DNA of 28,245 bases from G020354085 sp964629975 (GCA_964629975.1 CAZVUN010000026.1:1-28245); one strand, 5' to 3'; shown: positions 15,156-23,662, counted from the first letter of the stretch. The notes: generated from the sequence alone by a model not told the origin. Numbers and translations are program-made.

Positions 15156-17252
15156 CTATCCCGATTTCGTAAACAGGGTCTTCAGGTCCGCACCGCTCCA
15201 ATCCTTCGCGAGGCGCTTGCCGATCTGGTAACCGAGTTCGCGGTAGGCCTCGAACTGCGCCTCGTCGAAGAACTGGTCGGCCGTGGACTGGTGCGGGAAG
15301 GTGCGGTGCTGGCGGCGGTAACCGTTCACGTCTTCCGGCAGGCCGTCGAGCATGGTCGCCTTCAAATAGATGATCCGGCCGGTCGGCTCGGGGCCGTCGT
15401 CGTAATAGATGTCGCCCAGCACGAACGCCCCCGGCGACAGCGCGTCCTCGCCGCGCGGCTTGAGCGTCTCGACCTTCAGGTCGATACCCACGCCGAAGTC
15501 GGTGCGCACCAGCTCGATGGCGTGCGCGAGATCGGCAAAGGTGAAGCCGGGGTCGGCGCCCGCGTCCGACACCAGGATATAGCGGCAGCGCCGGCGAATG
15601 AGCTCGTACAGCCCGAGGTTCTCGAAGTGCCCGCCGTCCGACAGATGAATCTGCCAGGCGCGCTCGGTGAGGCCCTTGCCCAGCATCTCGCGGAACAGGT
15701 ACCAGTACCAGCGCGGCCGCCACAGCGCCCCGATCCACGCCGGGTGGCGCGGGTTGCTGATCCAGTAGCCGAGGCGCACGTTGAACAGCGTCATGAGAAA
15801 GGTGAGCGGGCGCGAGCGCGTGGCGAAGGTGTTGGGTTCGACGGCCGCGCCCGACACCGCCAGCGCCGTGGCGAGATTGACCATGCCGCCGGCGAAGTCC
15901 GCGGTCCTGGCGAAACCGGTCGACCCCGCCCCGCAATACTCGGGCGCGAAGAAGAAGCTGTCGCCGCCGCGCGCGCAACACTTCACGTTGTCCGAACCGC
16001 TGAGCTGCACGTTGGCATTGATCAGGTGATACGGCGCGACGGTCTGCGGGATCGCGCTCAGGCGGCAGAGATCGGCGCTGCCCTTCACCGCCTCGGCCAG
16101 GTGCTCCGGCATGTAGGCCTCCATCAGGCGGTTGCGGTAGAAGCGGTGCATGGACACGTGATTGATGTTGGCGAGCAGCGCCAGCACCGCCGCCAGGCCG
16201 AGCGCGTACCACAGCGTCGTCGGCCCCCCGAGCCACAGCGCGAACGCACGCTGCGGCCCCATGAGGTGGTAGAACCACAACAGCAAGCCGTAGCAGGCGA
16301 GCGCCAGGCCCAGGCCCAGGGTGACCGCGCGCCAGCCGCGCGTCTCCGACCCGGCCTCGCGCCCGCGCAGCGCCGCCGCGATCGCCGCCGCGCCGGAGAG
16401 CGTCACGCCCGACATCGCGCTGCCGAGCCAGTCGGCGAGGTTCTCCCGCAGCAGCAGATACGCCCACGGCAGCGCGCCGACCGCGAGCAGGCTCACGCCC
16501 GTTGCGAGCAGGCTGCCGCCGGCGGCGTGCACGATGCGCTGTACCGAGGAGGAGCGCAGCCGCCGCCACGAGGTGCCGACCGCGTACAGCGTCGCGAGCA
16601 GCAGGAACAGCGCCAGCGCCGCGAGCGCCGCGCTCAGCAGCCAGGCAAAGCCGTCGCCGCGCAGCGCCGCCGCCGGCCACGCCGGCAGCCACCGCGCCGC
16701 CGGCGCCGTGCCGAGCCACGTCCAGGGCTGACCGAGCGCGTAGACGCCGAGCAGGCACACCGGCACCAGCACGGTCAGGGTGGCGAGCATGCCGGAGAGC
16801 ACCGCGCCCGCCAGCGCCCAGACATTGAGCGCGCCGCCCGGGGTCAGGTACTTGCCGTGCTCGCGCAGCCAGGCGAGCACCTTGCCGCCCGCGACATGGT
16901 CGGCGCGCGTGGTGCCGAACGGGAACGGCTTGCGGTTCTGCGACATGAACCAGGTGAGGCAGGCACCGATGTAGCCGCCGCCGGAAACGGTCGACAGGTA
17001 GTCGATGCGCCGCAGTACGCGGTAGCGCGCCAGCGCCTGCAACACGCCGAGGTTGAACGTCGCCGAGCGGATTCCGCCGCCGGACAGCGCGAGCCCGACC
17101 GCATCCTTCAGCGGGTCGCCGGGATCGAAGGCCGCATCCGGCGGCACCTTGCCGTCGTTGTCTTCGAGCCACGCCGCGTGGCGGCGCTGGCGGATGCGTT
17201 CCGCCTCCTTCCTGTGCACCACGCTGAAATCCATGACTGCCGGCTTGTCCAT
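15156..17252 (-). CDS. Patatin-like phospholipase with a large transmembrane insert
   Basis: A 698-residue protein. The patatin phospholipase signature is present: oxyanion loop LSGGGIR (56-62), nucleophile Ser90 in STVSGGGYIG, and the acid of the Ser-Asp dyad at Asp539 in LSDGGHFENLG. Between these lies a long segment (about 145-365) with about five or six hydrophobic helices, so the two halves of the active site are joined only through a membrane domain. After the dyad there is an additional soluble part to the C-terminus. The start at 17252 has an excellent AAGGAG (17259-17264) upstream. It should hydrolyse membrane lipids from the cytoplasmic side. No cyclase or other anti-phage partner adjoins it. 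Confidence 0.85.
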   Translation of the reverse strand: MDKPAVMDFSVVHRKEAERIRQRRHAAWLEDNDGKVPPDAAFDPGDPLKDAVGLALSGGGIRSATFNLGVLQALARYRVLRRIDYLSTVSGGGYIGACLTWFMSQNRKPFPFGTTRADHVAGGKVLAWLREHGKYLTPGGALNVWALAGAVLSGMLATLTVLVPVCLLGVYALGQPWTWLGTAPAARWLPAWPAAALRGDGFAWLLSAALAALALFLLLATLYAVGTSWRRLRSSSVQRIVHAAGGSLLATGVSLLAVGALPWAYLLLRENLADWLGSAMSGVTLSGAAAIAAALRGREAGSETRGWRAVTLGLGLALACYGLLLWFYHLMGPQRAFALWLGGPTTLWYALGLAAVLALLANINHVSMHRFYRNRLMEAYMPEHLAEAVKGSADLCRLSAIPQTVAPYHLINANVQLSGSDNVKCCARGGDSFFFAPEYCGAGSTGFARTADFAGGMVNLATALAVSGAAVEPNTFATRSRPLTFLMTLFNVRLGYWISNPRHPAWIGALWRPRWYWYLFREMLGKGLTERAWQIHLSDGGHFENLGLYELIRRRCRYILVSDAGADPGFTFADLAHAIELVRTDFGVGIDLKVETLKPRGEDALSPGAFVLGDIYYDDGPEPTGRIIYLKATMLDGLPEDVNGYRRQHRTFPHQSTADQFFDEAQFEAYRELGYQIGKRLAKDWSGADLKTLFTKSG

Positions 17253-17402
17253 GGTCGGCTCCTTGGCGCTTGTTGTTGTCGCCTGCACGCCGCGAGGCGC
17301 GGCTAGCTTACACCCGAACCGCGGGGCGCCGCCCGTGTTGCAGCGGTGCAGCGGCCACGGCGGCGTTACCCGGCCGGCAAAGCGTGCGAAAATGGCGCCG
17401 CG
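17253..17402. promoter_or_regulatory. Divergent region between patatin gene and hypE
   Basis: This 150-base spacer must hold promoters for both genes. A minus-strand TAAGCT about 50 bases before the patatin start is a possible -10 but has no good -35. No palindrome like that at 2987-3000 is visible. The only clear signal is the patatin ribosome site at 17259-17264. Confidence 0.35.
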
Positions 17403-18410
17403 ATGGACGACCTGCGTATCACCCTTGCCCACGGCAACGGCGGGCGCTTCATGCGTGAGCTGATCGAGGCGGTGTTCGCGCGCCACCTGTCCAATCCCCT
17501 GCTCGACATCCAGGCCGATGCCGTACCGCTGCCGATCGACGGCCGTGGCGAGGTCATGGTCACGACCGACGGCTTCACCGTGCAGCCGCTCGAATTCCCG
17601 GGCGGCGACATCGGCTCGCTCGCCGTGCACGGCACGGTCAACGACCTGGCAGTGGCCGGGGCCACGCCGCTCTATCTGTCGCTCAACGCCTTCATCGAGG
17701 AGGGGCTCGAGCTCGCGCAGCTCGAACGCATCGTCGCCTCGCTGGCGCGTGCCGCGCGCGAGGCCGGCGTGCAGGTGGTGGCGGGCGACACCAAGGTCGT
17801 GCGCCGCGGCGAGGGCGGCGGGCTCTACCTCGCCACCACCGGGGTCGGCGTGCGCGCTGCGAATCTCACGCTCGCCATGGACCGGATTCGCGCCGGCGAT
17901 GTCGTGCTGGTGAGCGGACCGGTGGGCGATCACGGCATCGCGGTGATGTTCGCGCGCGAGCAGTTCGGGCTGCGCGGCGACCTGCAATCGGATGCGGCGA
18001 GCGTCTATCCACTCACCCGCGCCCTGCTCGACCTGCCGGGCCTGCGCTTCATGCGCGACCCGACACGCGGCGGGCTCGCCATGATCGCCAACGAGATCTG
18101 CCGCGCCACGCGGCTCGGCGTGCGCCTCAAGGGCCCGGCGATCCCGGTGCGCGATCCGGTCGCCTCGGTGTGCGAGATGCTCGGCTACGATCCGCTGTAT
18201 CTCGCCTGCGAGGGCCGCGTGGTCGCGGTGCTCGCCCCCCGGGACGCGGACACGGCGCTCGCGCGCTGGCGCGCGCTGGCGCCGGGGCGCGATGCCGCCC
18301 TCATTGGACGCATCGAGAGCGGCACGCCCCACGTCGTGCTCGAAACCGAGCTCGGCGGCGAGCGCGTGCTCGAGGAGCTCGAGGACGACCCGCTGCCGCG
18401 GATCTGCTGA
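17403..18410 (+). CDS. hypE: HypE, thiocarboxamide dehydratase of hydrogenase maturation
   Basis: A 335-residue PurM-fold protein that accepts the carbamoyl group from HypF on its C-terminal cysteine and dehydrates it with ATP to the thiocyanate that supplies CN. Motifs: HGNGG (10-14), TTDGFTV (54-60) and FPGGDIG (65-71), HGTVNDLAV (76-84), AGDTKVV (127-133), RDPTRGGLA, and the essential terminal PRIC, with Cys335 as the last residue. The start at 17403 fits the family N-terminus; no ribosome site is evident, and an upstream out-of-frame ATG exists at 17392. It is about 5.6 kb from hypF and 11.8 kb from hypD, an unusual scatter. Confidence 0.97.
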   Translation: MDDLRITLAHGNGGRFMRELIEAVFARHLSNPLLDIQADAVPLPIDGRGEVMVTTDGFTVQPLEFPGGDIGSLAVHGTVNDLAVAGATPLYLSLNAFIEEGLELAQLERIVASLARAAREAGVQVVAGDTKVVRRGEGGGLYLATTGVGVRAANLTLAMDRIRAGDVVLVSGPVGDHGIAVMFAREQFGLRGDLQSDAASVYPLTRALLDLPGLRFMRDPTRGGLAMIANEICRATRLGVRLKGPAIPVRDPVASVCEMLGYDPLYLACEGRVVAVLAPRDADTALARWRALAPGRDAALIGRIESGTPHVVLETELGGERVLEELEDDPLPRIC

Positions 18411-18572
18411 GGGCCAGCCCGCCACGCACGCCTTCCGCTCGTCGGATCAAATGCTGCATGAGTCGGGCGAGGCCGAGCCGATCCGCATCACGGCGGTCAC
18501 AGTGGGTGGAGAATTCGGCCCACAGAGACGGGCATTCACGATTCACCGATGCGTTTCAGGGAGGACCGATCC

Positions 18573-19505
18573 ATGACCGCTGCGATTGACCGCCGCGCCC
18601 TTGCCGGCCGATGGCTGGCGGCCGTCACCTTGGCTGGCGCCCTGGCTGCCTGCGGGGGTGGCGACGGCAGTAGCGCCGGCGCACCGACGACACAGGCGTT
18701 CTCTTACACCGGCAGCACCCGCGCCGCGACACTCTCGGACAGCAACGCCGCGAGCCTCGCCGGGGCGGCGCGCGCGAGCGCGGTCGCGGGTATTGAAGTG
18801 ACCGGCGCGCTCACGGCGATCCAGATCGCCGAGGTGCCGGTGGCGCGCGACGCCCATCACACGACCGCGCGCGTGGTGGAGCGCATCGTGACCCACACCG
18901 CGACCCGCAGCGGCAGCGCCGGCCTGGTCGCCGGCATCGGCACCGGCAGCGAGATCATCGCGGGCAGTTGCGGCGGCACGGCCAATGTCGTGATCCGCTC
19001 GGCGAACAGCGCGACCATCATCGGCAGCGTCAGGTTCAACCATTTCTGCGAGCCGGAGGTCGTGTTCGTGTCGGGCAGCGTCGACTTCACCGCCAACATC
19101 ACCCTCACCGGCGACCCGGTGAACCCGGTGCTGGTGCTGTCGCTCGCGATCACCACCGCCTCCGGCGAGCGGCTCAGCGTCTACGCGCGCCATGCCGGTA
19201 CGGTCTACTGGATCGACGCGCTCGATCTCGCGATCACGACGGTACGCTCGGCCTACAGCGAGGTGACCCTGAGCGGGAACTTCTTCCACCCCGTGCACGG
19301 CTACGTCACCGTCTCGACCCCGGCGACACTGCGCGTGCTCGCCTCCGATCACTACCCCTCGAGCGGCAGCCTGCTGCTGACCGACACCGGCAACCGCCGC
19401 GCCCTGCTCAGCGCCCTCGACGCCACGCGCTACCAGTTGCAGATCGACGCAGACGCCGACGGCGCCTACGAGACCACGACCACGGGGCCCTGGCCCGGGC
19501 TGTGA
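18573..19505 (+). CDS. Predicted lipoprotein, unknown function
   Basis: A 310-residue protein starting MTAAIDRR, with a signal helix and lipobox LAAC (Cys27) followed by a Gly/Ser-rich linker, so it should be lipid-anchored in the envelope. The mature part is rich in Thr, Ser, Gly and Ala with many short alternating hydrophobic stretches, suggesting beta structure. The C-terminal tail (about 289-307) contains D-A-D-A-D-G-A followed by acidic and Thr residues and a Trp, resembling a short calcium-binding loop and resembling the tail of the convergent gene. GGGAGGA about eight bases upstream supports this start over the ATG at 18549. No family was recognised. Confidence 0.75.
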   Translation: MTAAIDRRALAGRWLAAVTLAGALAACGGGDGSSAGAPTTQAFSYTGSTRAATLSDSNAASLAGAARASAVAGIEVTGALTAIQIAEVPVARDAHHTTARVVERIVTHTATRSGSAGLVAGIGTGSEIIAGSCGGTANVVIRSANSATIIGSVRFNHFCEPEVVFVSGSVDFTANITLTGDPVNPVLVLSLAITTASGERLSVYARHAGTVYWIDALDLAITTVRSAYSEVTLSGNFFHPVHGYVTVSTPATLRVLASDHYPSSGSLLLTDTGNRRALLSALDATRYQLQIDADADGAYETTTTGPWPGL

Positions 19506-19513
19506 GTCGCTAC

Positions 19514-19538
19514 GGCGCGAACCGGCGGGTTGCGCGCC
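19514..19538. terminator. GC-rich hairpin filling the gap between convergent genes
   Basis: GGCGCGAACC (19514-19523) pairs with GGTTGCGCGCC (19528-19538), ten pairs with a single bulged G and a four-base loop. It fills most of the 33 bases between the two stops. No T-tract follows on either strand, so it may be a factor-assisted or RNA-stabilising bidirectional end signal. Confidence 0.5.
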
Positions 19539-20279
19539 TCAGTCGATCGCACCCCAGGTGGTCGGGATAGTCGCGTCTACAGCGCCGTCGCCGTTACCGT
19601 CGACCTCGAGCGTCACGGCACCGCCCGCGCCGACGACGAGCTTCAGGCCGCTCGCATCCTGCGCTGTGACCGCAAACCCGCCCGCGCTGGGCGTATCCCC
19701 GAGGACCGGCCCCTGGAAGGGCTGCGACACGGTGAGCGCGAGCGGCCCGCTGCAGCGGCTCGAGCCGATCGACATCGGCTCGCCCGGTGCGCCCAAGGTG
19801 AAGGCGCCGCTCGGCGCCACCGTGCTCGAGATCGAAAAGCCGCTGAGCGAGCGCGCGTGCGTCGCGCCGCCTGATGTTTCGGCAATGTTGAACGCGACGC
19901 CCGGGGGCGGGAGCGAGGATGCGGTCTCGGTGAACCCGGCACTGCTTGCCGTGCGTACGAAGCGCAGCCCGCCGGACAGCACCGACGTCTCGGCGGCGCT
20001 CACGGAGGTGAGATTCAACGGAAAAATCGCCACGCCGATCGTGCCCGCCGTGGCCGGATCACCGCTCAGGGCTTCGACCGAAAGCGTCGTGCTGCCGTTG
20101 ACGGTCATCGACTCGCCGTCGGTGCTGATGGCGCTATCACTGAACGCGAGCGTGGCCACGTGTCCGGCGGCGAGCGGCAGGGGCTTGTCGAACAACACGC
20201 TGTACGACCCGCTCGTGCACAGGGGGTCGGGGGTGCCATCGGCGGCGCCCAGCGCCAGATCGAGCAAGACGCTCGCCAC
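19539..20279 (-). CDS. Hypothetical beta-rich protein, start uncertain, no visible export signal
   Basis: A 246-residue frame from GTG at 20279. No ATG lies upstream in frame before a stop at about 20397, and no ribosome site precedes the GTG. The protein is rich in Ser, Thr, Gly and Ala with alternating strands (for example SYSVLFDKPLPLAAGH and SMTVNGSTTLSV), the look of a secreted or surface protein, yet no signal peptide is seen. The last residues (224-242) contain LEVDGNGDGA, a possible Asp-rich calcium loop. It may be an N-terminally truncated relative of an exported protein, or be translated by coupling from the gene ending at 20332. No family was recognised. Confidence 0.5.
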   Translation of the reverse strand: MASVLLDLALGAADGTPDPLCTSGSYSVLFDKPLPLAAGHVATLAFSDSAISTDGESMTVNGSTTLSVEALSGDPATAGTIGVAIFPLNLTSVSAAETSVLSGGLRFVRTASSAGFTETASSLPPPGVAFNIAETSGGATHARSLSGFSISSTVAPSGAFTLGAPGEPMSIGSSRCSGPLALTVSQPFQGPVLGDTPSAGGFAVTAQDASGLKLVVGAGGAVTLEVDGNGDGAVDATIPTTWGAID

Positions 20280-20331
20280 GTCGCGCGGCAGGCGGCGCGC
20301 GCGGGGATTGGGCAGCGCGAAGAGTTGCGGC

Positions 20332-20745
20332 TCAGGCGAACAGCCGGAACAGCTCCCACACGGCGGCGGCGAAGGCGAGGATGCTGGTGAGGTCCATCAC
20401 CACGTCGAGGATGAACTGCTGGTTGACCCAGGCCCAGAAGCGGTGCACGGGATCGCGCGCACGCCGCGGGTTGAGCTCGGCCGCGTAGCAGTACCAGCTC
20501 GCGGTCTTGTTGATGAGCGCGATGGCGATCTGCGCCATTGCACCGACCAGGAACAGCGCCACGACGTAACGCAGCGCGCCGGCCTGGGCAAGCTGCATGG
20601 ACAGCTCCTTGTTGACGATCAGGGTCGCCGGACCGCCGACGCCGAACACCACGAACCAGGCGCGCAGCGTGCGGTTGTACTCCGCGTAGTTCTGGTAGTA
20701 GCCGTGGCCGTCCTGCTCGCGCCGTTGCGTCCTGCCCGTCGTCAT
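20332..20745 (-). CDS. Small membrane protein, unknown
   Basis: A 137-residue protein with a polar N-terminus (first 25 residues) and about three hydrophobic segments (about 28-46, 58-80 and 110-133). It is not recognised. The gene starts 19 bases after the DUF423 stop on the same strand, so the two are likely cotranscribed. The segment between the second and third helices (NKTASWYCYAAELNPRR) is polar and probably exposed. Confidence 0.65.
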   Translation of the reverse strand: MTTGRTQRREQDGHGYYQNYAEYNRTLRAWFVVFGVGGPATLIVNKELSMQLAQAGALRYVVALFLVGAMAQIAIALINKTASWYCYAAELNPRRARDPVHRFWAWVNQQFILDVVMDLTSILAFAAAVWELFRLFA

Positions 20746-20764
20746 GCCTGCCTCCCTTGCTGTC

Positions 20765-21142
20765 TCACGCCCGGGCCACCGCGACCGCGAACAGGATCCA
20801 CGCCGCGATGAAGGCCACGCCGCCGAGCGGGGTGACCGCGCCCAGCCAGCGCTGTCCGCTCAATGCCAGCAGGTAGAGGCTGCCCGAGAACAGCACCACT
20901 CCGGCGAGCATCGTCCAGCCCGCCGCCTTGAGCCACACCGAACCGGGGAGCGCGCCGGCCGCGAGCCCGATCACGAGCAGGCCGAGCGCGTGGCAGAAGT
21001 GGTACTGCACCGCGGTGTGGTAGATGGCGAGCAGATCCGCCGCAAGCCGCGCCTTGAGGGCGTGTGCGCCAAAGGCACCCAACGCAACCGCAAGCGCCGC
21101 CGTCACGGCGCCGATCAGAAGAAAGAGTTTGTGCATCGCCAT
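20765..21142 (-). CDS. DUF423 family small membrane protein
   Basis: A 125-residue protein with four hydrophobic helices. The family signature is clear: LGAFGAHALK (21-30), YHTAVQYHFCHALGLL (41-56), LFSGSLYLLAL (84-94) and TPLGGVAFIAAW (104-115). DUF423/YgdD proteins are inner-membrane proteins of unknown function. MAMHKLF gives two possible starts two codons apart; the first is used here. AAGGA lies rather far upstream. A TACAAT -10 candidate lies 71 bases upstream. Confidence 0.9.
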   Translation of the reverse strand: MAMHKLFLLIGAVTAALAVALGAFGAHALKARLAADLLAIYHTAVQYHFCHALGLLVIGLAAGALPGSVWLKAAGWTMLAGVVLFSGSLYLLALSGQRWLGAVTPLGGVAFIAAWILFAVAVARA

Positions 21143-21212
21143 AGGCGTGGCTGCCGTCCTTCCAGGTTGTGGGCTTGCACCTTGCCGCGCCGGGGGTGCC
21201 GGCGTGCCGCGC

Positions 21213-21218
21213 ATTGTA
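21213..21218 (-). promoter_or_regulatory. Candidate -10 (TACAAT) before DUF423 gene
   Basis: The minus strand reads GAGTACAATGC, five of six matches to TATAAT, in the 133-base gap between the PH-like gene and DUF423. No good -35 is visible. The rest of that gap shows no other feature. Confidence 0.35.
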
Positions 21219-21275
21219 CTCGCAGCCGCTCGCGTCGCGACCGGTGGCCACGGCGCCCGTGCGCGTGCCGCACCC

Positions 21276-21731
21276 TCAGGCCGGCTGCCCGGCGGCGGCG
21301 CGGCGCGCGCGCTCGATCGCCTGCCTGAGGCGGCGCGGCTCATCGGTGCCGATGCGCACGCGCTTGCCGGAGGCGAGCGTGAGCTCGACCGCGTCCAGAC
21401 CCGAGACGTTGTACAACCAGCCGTGCGGCGTGAGGCGGATGCCGAAGCCGTAGTACCAGCGGTTGCGCACCACGGTCGCCGCCACAATGTCGCGCAAGGC
21501 GAAGTCGAACGACGCGAACCCCATGCCGAAGTGCACGTGTACGTGCGTATCCGTCACCTCGACCGTGAGCGAGTGAAACAGCAGCAGCACGAGCAGCGGG
21601 ATTGCGAGCACCGCGAGCGCCGCCGGATGCCAGTCGGTGTGATAGGCGCCGAGGAGCACGCCCGCCACGGTGCCACCGAGCAGCAGCACCAGTGCCGTGC
21701 CGAACTGGGTGTGGCGATAGCGCTGGCGCAT
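21276..21731 (-). CDS. Membrane protein with bacterial PH-like domain
   Basis: A 151-residue protein with two adjacent hydrophobic helices (about 11-28 and 37-53) followed by a soluble beta-rich part: SLTVEVTDTHVHVHFGMG, ALRDIVAATVV, GLDAVELTLASGKRVRIGTDEP. This helix pair followed by a PH-like fold is typical of small bacterial PH-domain membrane proteins. Function is unknown. The start lies eight bases after the stop of the barrel gene, so they are probably one transcript. Confidence 0.65.
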   Translation of the reverse strand: MRQRYRHTQFGTALVLLLGGTVAGVLLGAYHTDWHPAALAVLAIPLLVLLLFHSLTVEVTDTHVHVHFGMGFASFDFALRDIVAATVVRNRWYYGFGIRLTPHGWLYNVSGLDAVELTLASGKRVRIGTDEPRRLRQAIERARRAAAGQPA

Positions 21732-21739
21732 CGGGCGGC

Positions 21740-23032
21740 TCAGAAGTACCCGGCGATCCGCGCATAGGCGGAGCGGCCGGGGGCGGCATACGCGCCCGGC
21801 GCGAGCGCGATGCCGCCGTATTCGTCGCCGCGTTCCCCGAATGGCAGGTTGGCGCCAGCCATCACCTGCAGGTTCTGCTGCCAGTCATACACGAGGCGCA
21901 GCTGCAGCACGTGGCTGGCATCGTTGAGGTTGCGTACCGCGGCGGCGAACAGGTTCACGAGCGGCGCGAGCTCGATCTGCCCGCCAGCGGCGAGGTAGTC
22001 GCGCGCCAGCGTGTACAGCTCGCCGCGCGCAATGCGCGCCGCGAGCTCGGGATTGGGGCTGAGGTAGTTGGCCGGGTCGGCCTCGCCAAAGCCGTTACGA
22101 AAATACTCGACATAGCCATAGAAGTTCTTGCGCCACCCGGTCCAGGAGTAGTCGAGGTTGGTCACCGCCGACAGCACCGTGCCGCTGGAGCGCGCGTCGA
22201 CCGCAGTGAGGTCGAGACGCCACACCGCCCCGCCGAGGGAGCGCACCACGCTCGCCGCGGCCTGGTTCTCGTCGTAGTGGCGCGCCGCCAGTACCTCCAT
22301 GCCGAAGCGCTCGAAGCGACGCCGATACTTGGCGGCGTAGGTGCTCTGTGCCGAGTCGACATTGTGCGTGGCGGCGTCGCGGCGCGGCACGACGATGCCC
22401 TGCACATCGCTCACCACGCTCGGCAGCCACTGCGCGAACAGCAGGTCATCCCCGGTCTTGTAGTCCTTGTCAATGACAAACGGCGAGAACGGATTGACGA
22501 AGTCGAGCGGCTGGAACACCAGTCCGTTCCCCCAGCTGATCGCCTGGCGCCCGACGCGCACGCTGGCGCGCGTGCCGCTGTAGCCCGCCGCCAGGCGGTC
22601 GAGGCGCTGCACGGCGACGGCGCGCGATTCATCGACGAGCCGGTCGGTCAGGTCGAACAGGCGCGTGCGATCGTCGGGCAGACCGCTCGCCGTGCCGCGC
22701 AGCGGCAGGCCGGCGGCCTCGAGCGCGCGGCGCGTCGCGACCGAATCGCCGGAAGCCGCGAGCAGCTCGTAGTGCACGGCGTAGTCCCAGGGGCCGGCGC
22801 GCGCCGCGGCCTTCAGGCGCAGATCGAGGCCGTGGTCGCGCGCCGGATCATCGCCATACCGCGCGCCGAGGTCGTCCGGACGGTAGTCGATGTAGGTGTA
22901 CTGGTACTTGGCGTGACCGCCGAGCTGCCAGTCGGCGCCCGCGCACAGCAGCGGCACCGCGAGCAGCGCCACGGCGAGCATGCCGGCCGCGCGCGGCGCA
23001 CGCACCATGCAGGGGCGATCGGATCGCGACAT
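21740..23032 (-). CDS. Predicted outer-membrane beta-barrel protein (porin-like)
   Basis: About 430 residues with an N-terminal signal peptide whose core (GMLAVALLAVPLLCAGA) ends before DWQLGGHAKYQYTY, the first likely strand. Alternating strands run through to a terminal Phe (IAGYF), the usual outer-membrane assembly signal. The motif VRVGRQAISWGNGLVF and a following DxDYKTGDDLL segment resemble DUF1302-type or alginate-export-type barrels, but I cannot assign a family. Start choice is uncertain: ATGs at 23047, 23032 and 23008 all lack good ribosome sites, and 23008 already includes the whole signal peptide. A transport substrate cannot be inferred. Confidence 0.75.
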   Translation of the reverse strand: MSRSDRPCMVRAPRAAGMLAVALLAVPLLCAGADWQLGGHAKYQYTYIDYRPDDLGARYGDDPARDHGLDLRLKAAARAGPWDYAVHYELLAASGDSVATRRALEAAGLPLRGTASGLPDDRTRLFDLTDRLVDESRAVAVQRLDRLAAGYSGTRASVRVGRQAISWGNGLVFQPLDFVNPFSPFVIDKDYKTGDDLLFAQWLPSVVSDVQGIVVPRRDAATHNVDSAQSTYAAKYRRRFERFGMEVLAARHYDENQAAASVVRSLGGAVWRLDLTAVDARSSGTVLSAVTNLDYSWTGWRKNFYGYVEYFRNGFGEADPANYLSPNPELAARIARGELYTLARDYLAAGGQIELAPLVNLFAAAVRNLNDASHVLQLRLVYDWQQNLQVMAGANLPFGERGDEYGGIALAPGAYAAPGRSAYARIAGYF

Positions 23033-23077
23033 GCGCGCATTGTGCATACGCCGCGCGCGCAAGGCGAGCGCGGCGCG

Positions 23078-23662
23078 CTACCGGCCGCGCGTGATGGTGT
23101 CACCGGCGAGCAGCGTCAGCGCGCCGAGCACCAAGAACAAGCTTGCCGCCACCCAGCGCATGAGCTTCATATCGATGCGATGCGCCAGCGTCGCGCCAAG
23201 CCATACGGCCGGCACATTGGCGATCATCATGCCGAGGGTCGTGCCCGCCACCACCGCGATCAACGCGTCGTAACGCGCCGCCAGCGCGATGGTCGCGAGC
23301 TGCGTCTTGTCCCCCATCTCGACCAGGAAGAATGCGATGAAAGTGGTCAGGAACACGCCCGCACCGCGCACGGTGCGTGTTTCATCGAACGTGTCGGGGC
23401 GCAATGCCCAGATGCCGAAGGCGAAGAACGCCAGCGCCACGCCCCAGGTGAGCACGGCCGGCGACAGCAGGCTGGCCAGCCAGACCCCGAACGCGCCCGC
23501 GAGGAAGTGATTGGCCAGGGTCGCGAACAGGATGCCGAGGGCGATCGGCAGTTTGCGCTGCCGACGTGCCGCGAGCACGAACGACAGCAACTGGGTCTTG
23601 TCGCCCATCTCGGCGAGCGCCACCAGCACGGTGGACACGAACAGGCCTTCCAGCACGGACAT
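23078..23662 (-). CDS. UPF0016/GDT1 (TMEM165-like) cation exporter, probable Mn2+ or Ca2+
   Basis: A 194-residue membrane protein with six helices in two repeats, each carrying the family motif EMGDKT (18-23 and 115-120), both followed by QL. Relatives export manganese (MneA) or move Ca2+/Mn2+ across Golgi-type membranes. The start at 23662 puts a GGGGTGA a few bases upstream; a GTG at 23671 would add three residues. It may be cotranscribed with the barrel gene 45 bases downstream. No yybP-ykoY manganese riboswitch was seen upstream, though such genes often have one. Confidence 0.92.
   Translation of the reverse strand: MSVLEGLFVSTVLVALAEMGDKTQLLSFVLAARRQRKLPIALGILFATLANHFLAGAFGVWLASLLSPAVLTWGVALAFFAFGIWALRPDTFDETRTVRGAGVFLTTFIAFFLVEMGDKTQLATIALAARYDALIAVVAGTTLGMMIANVPAVWLGATLAHRIDMKLMRWVAASLFLVLGALTLLAGDTITRGR

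Noticed and set aside
14321..17252. Patatin as effector of an anti-phage system such as CBASS
   Set aside because: No cyclase, sensor or other defence gene adjoins it. The neighbours are hypE and an exported hydrolase, and the membrane-insert architecture differs from CapV as I know it.
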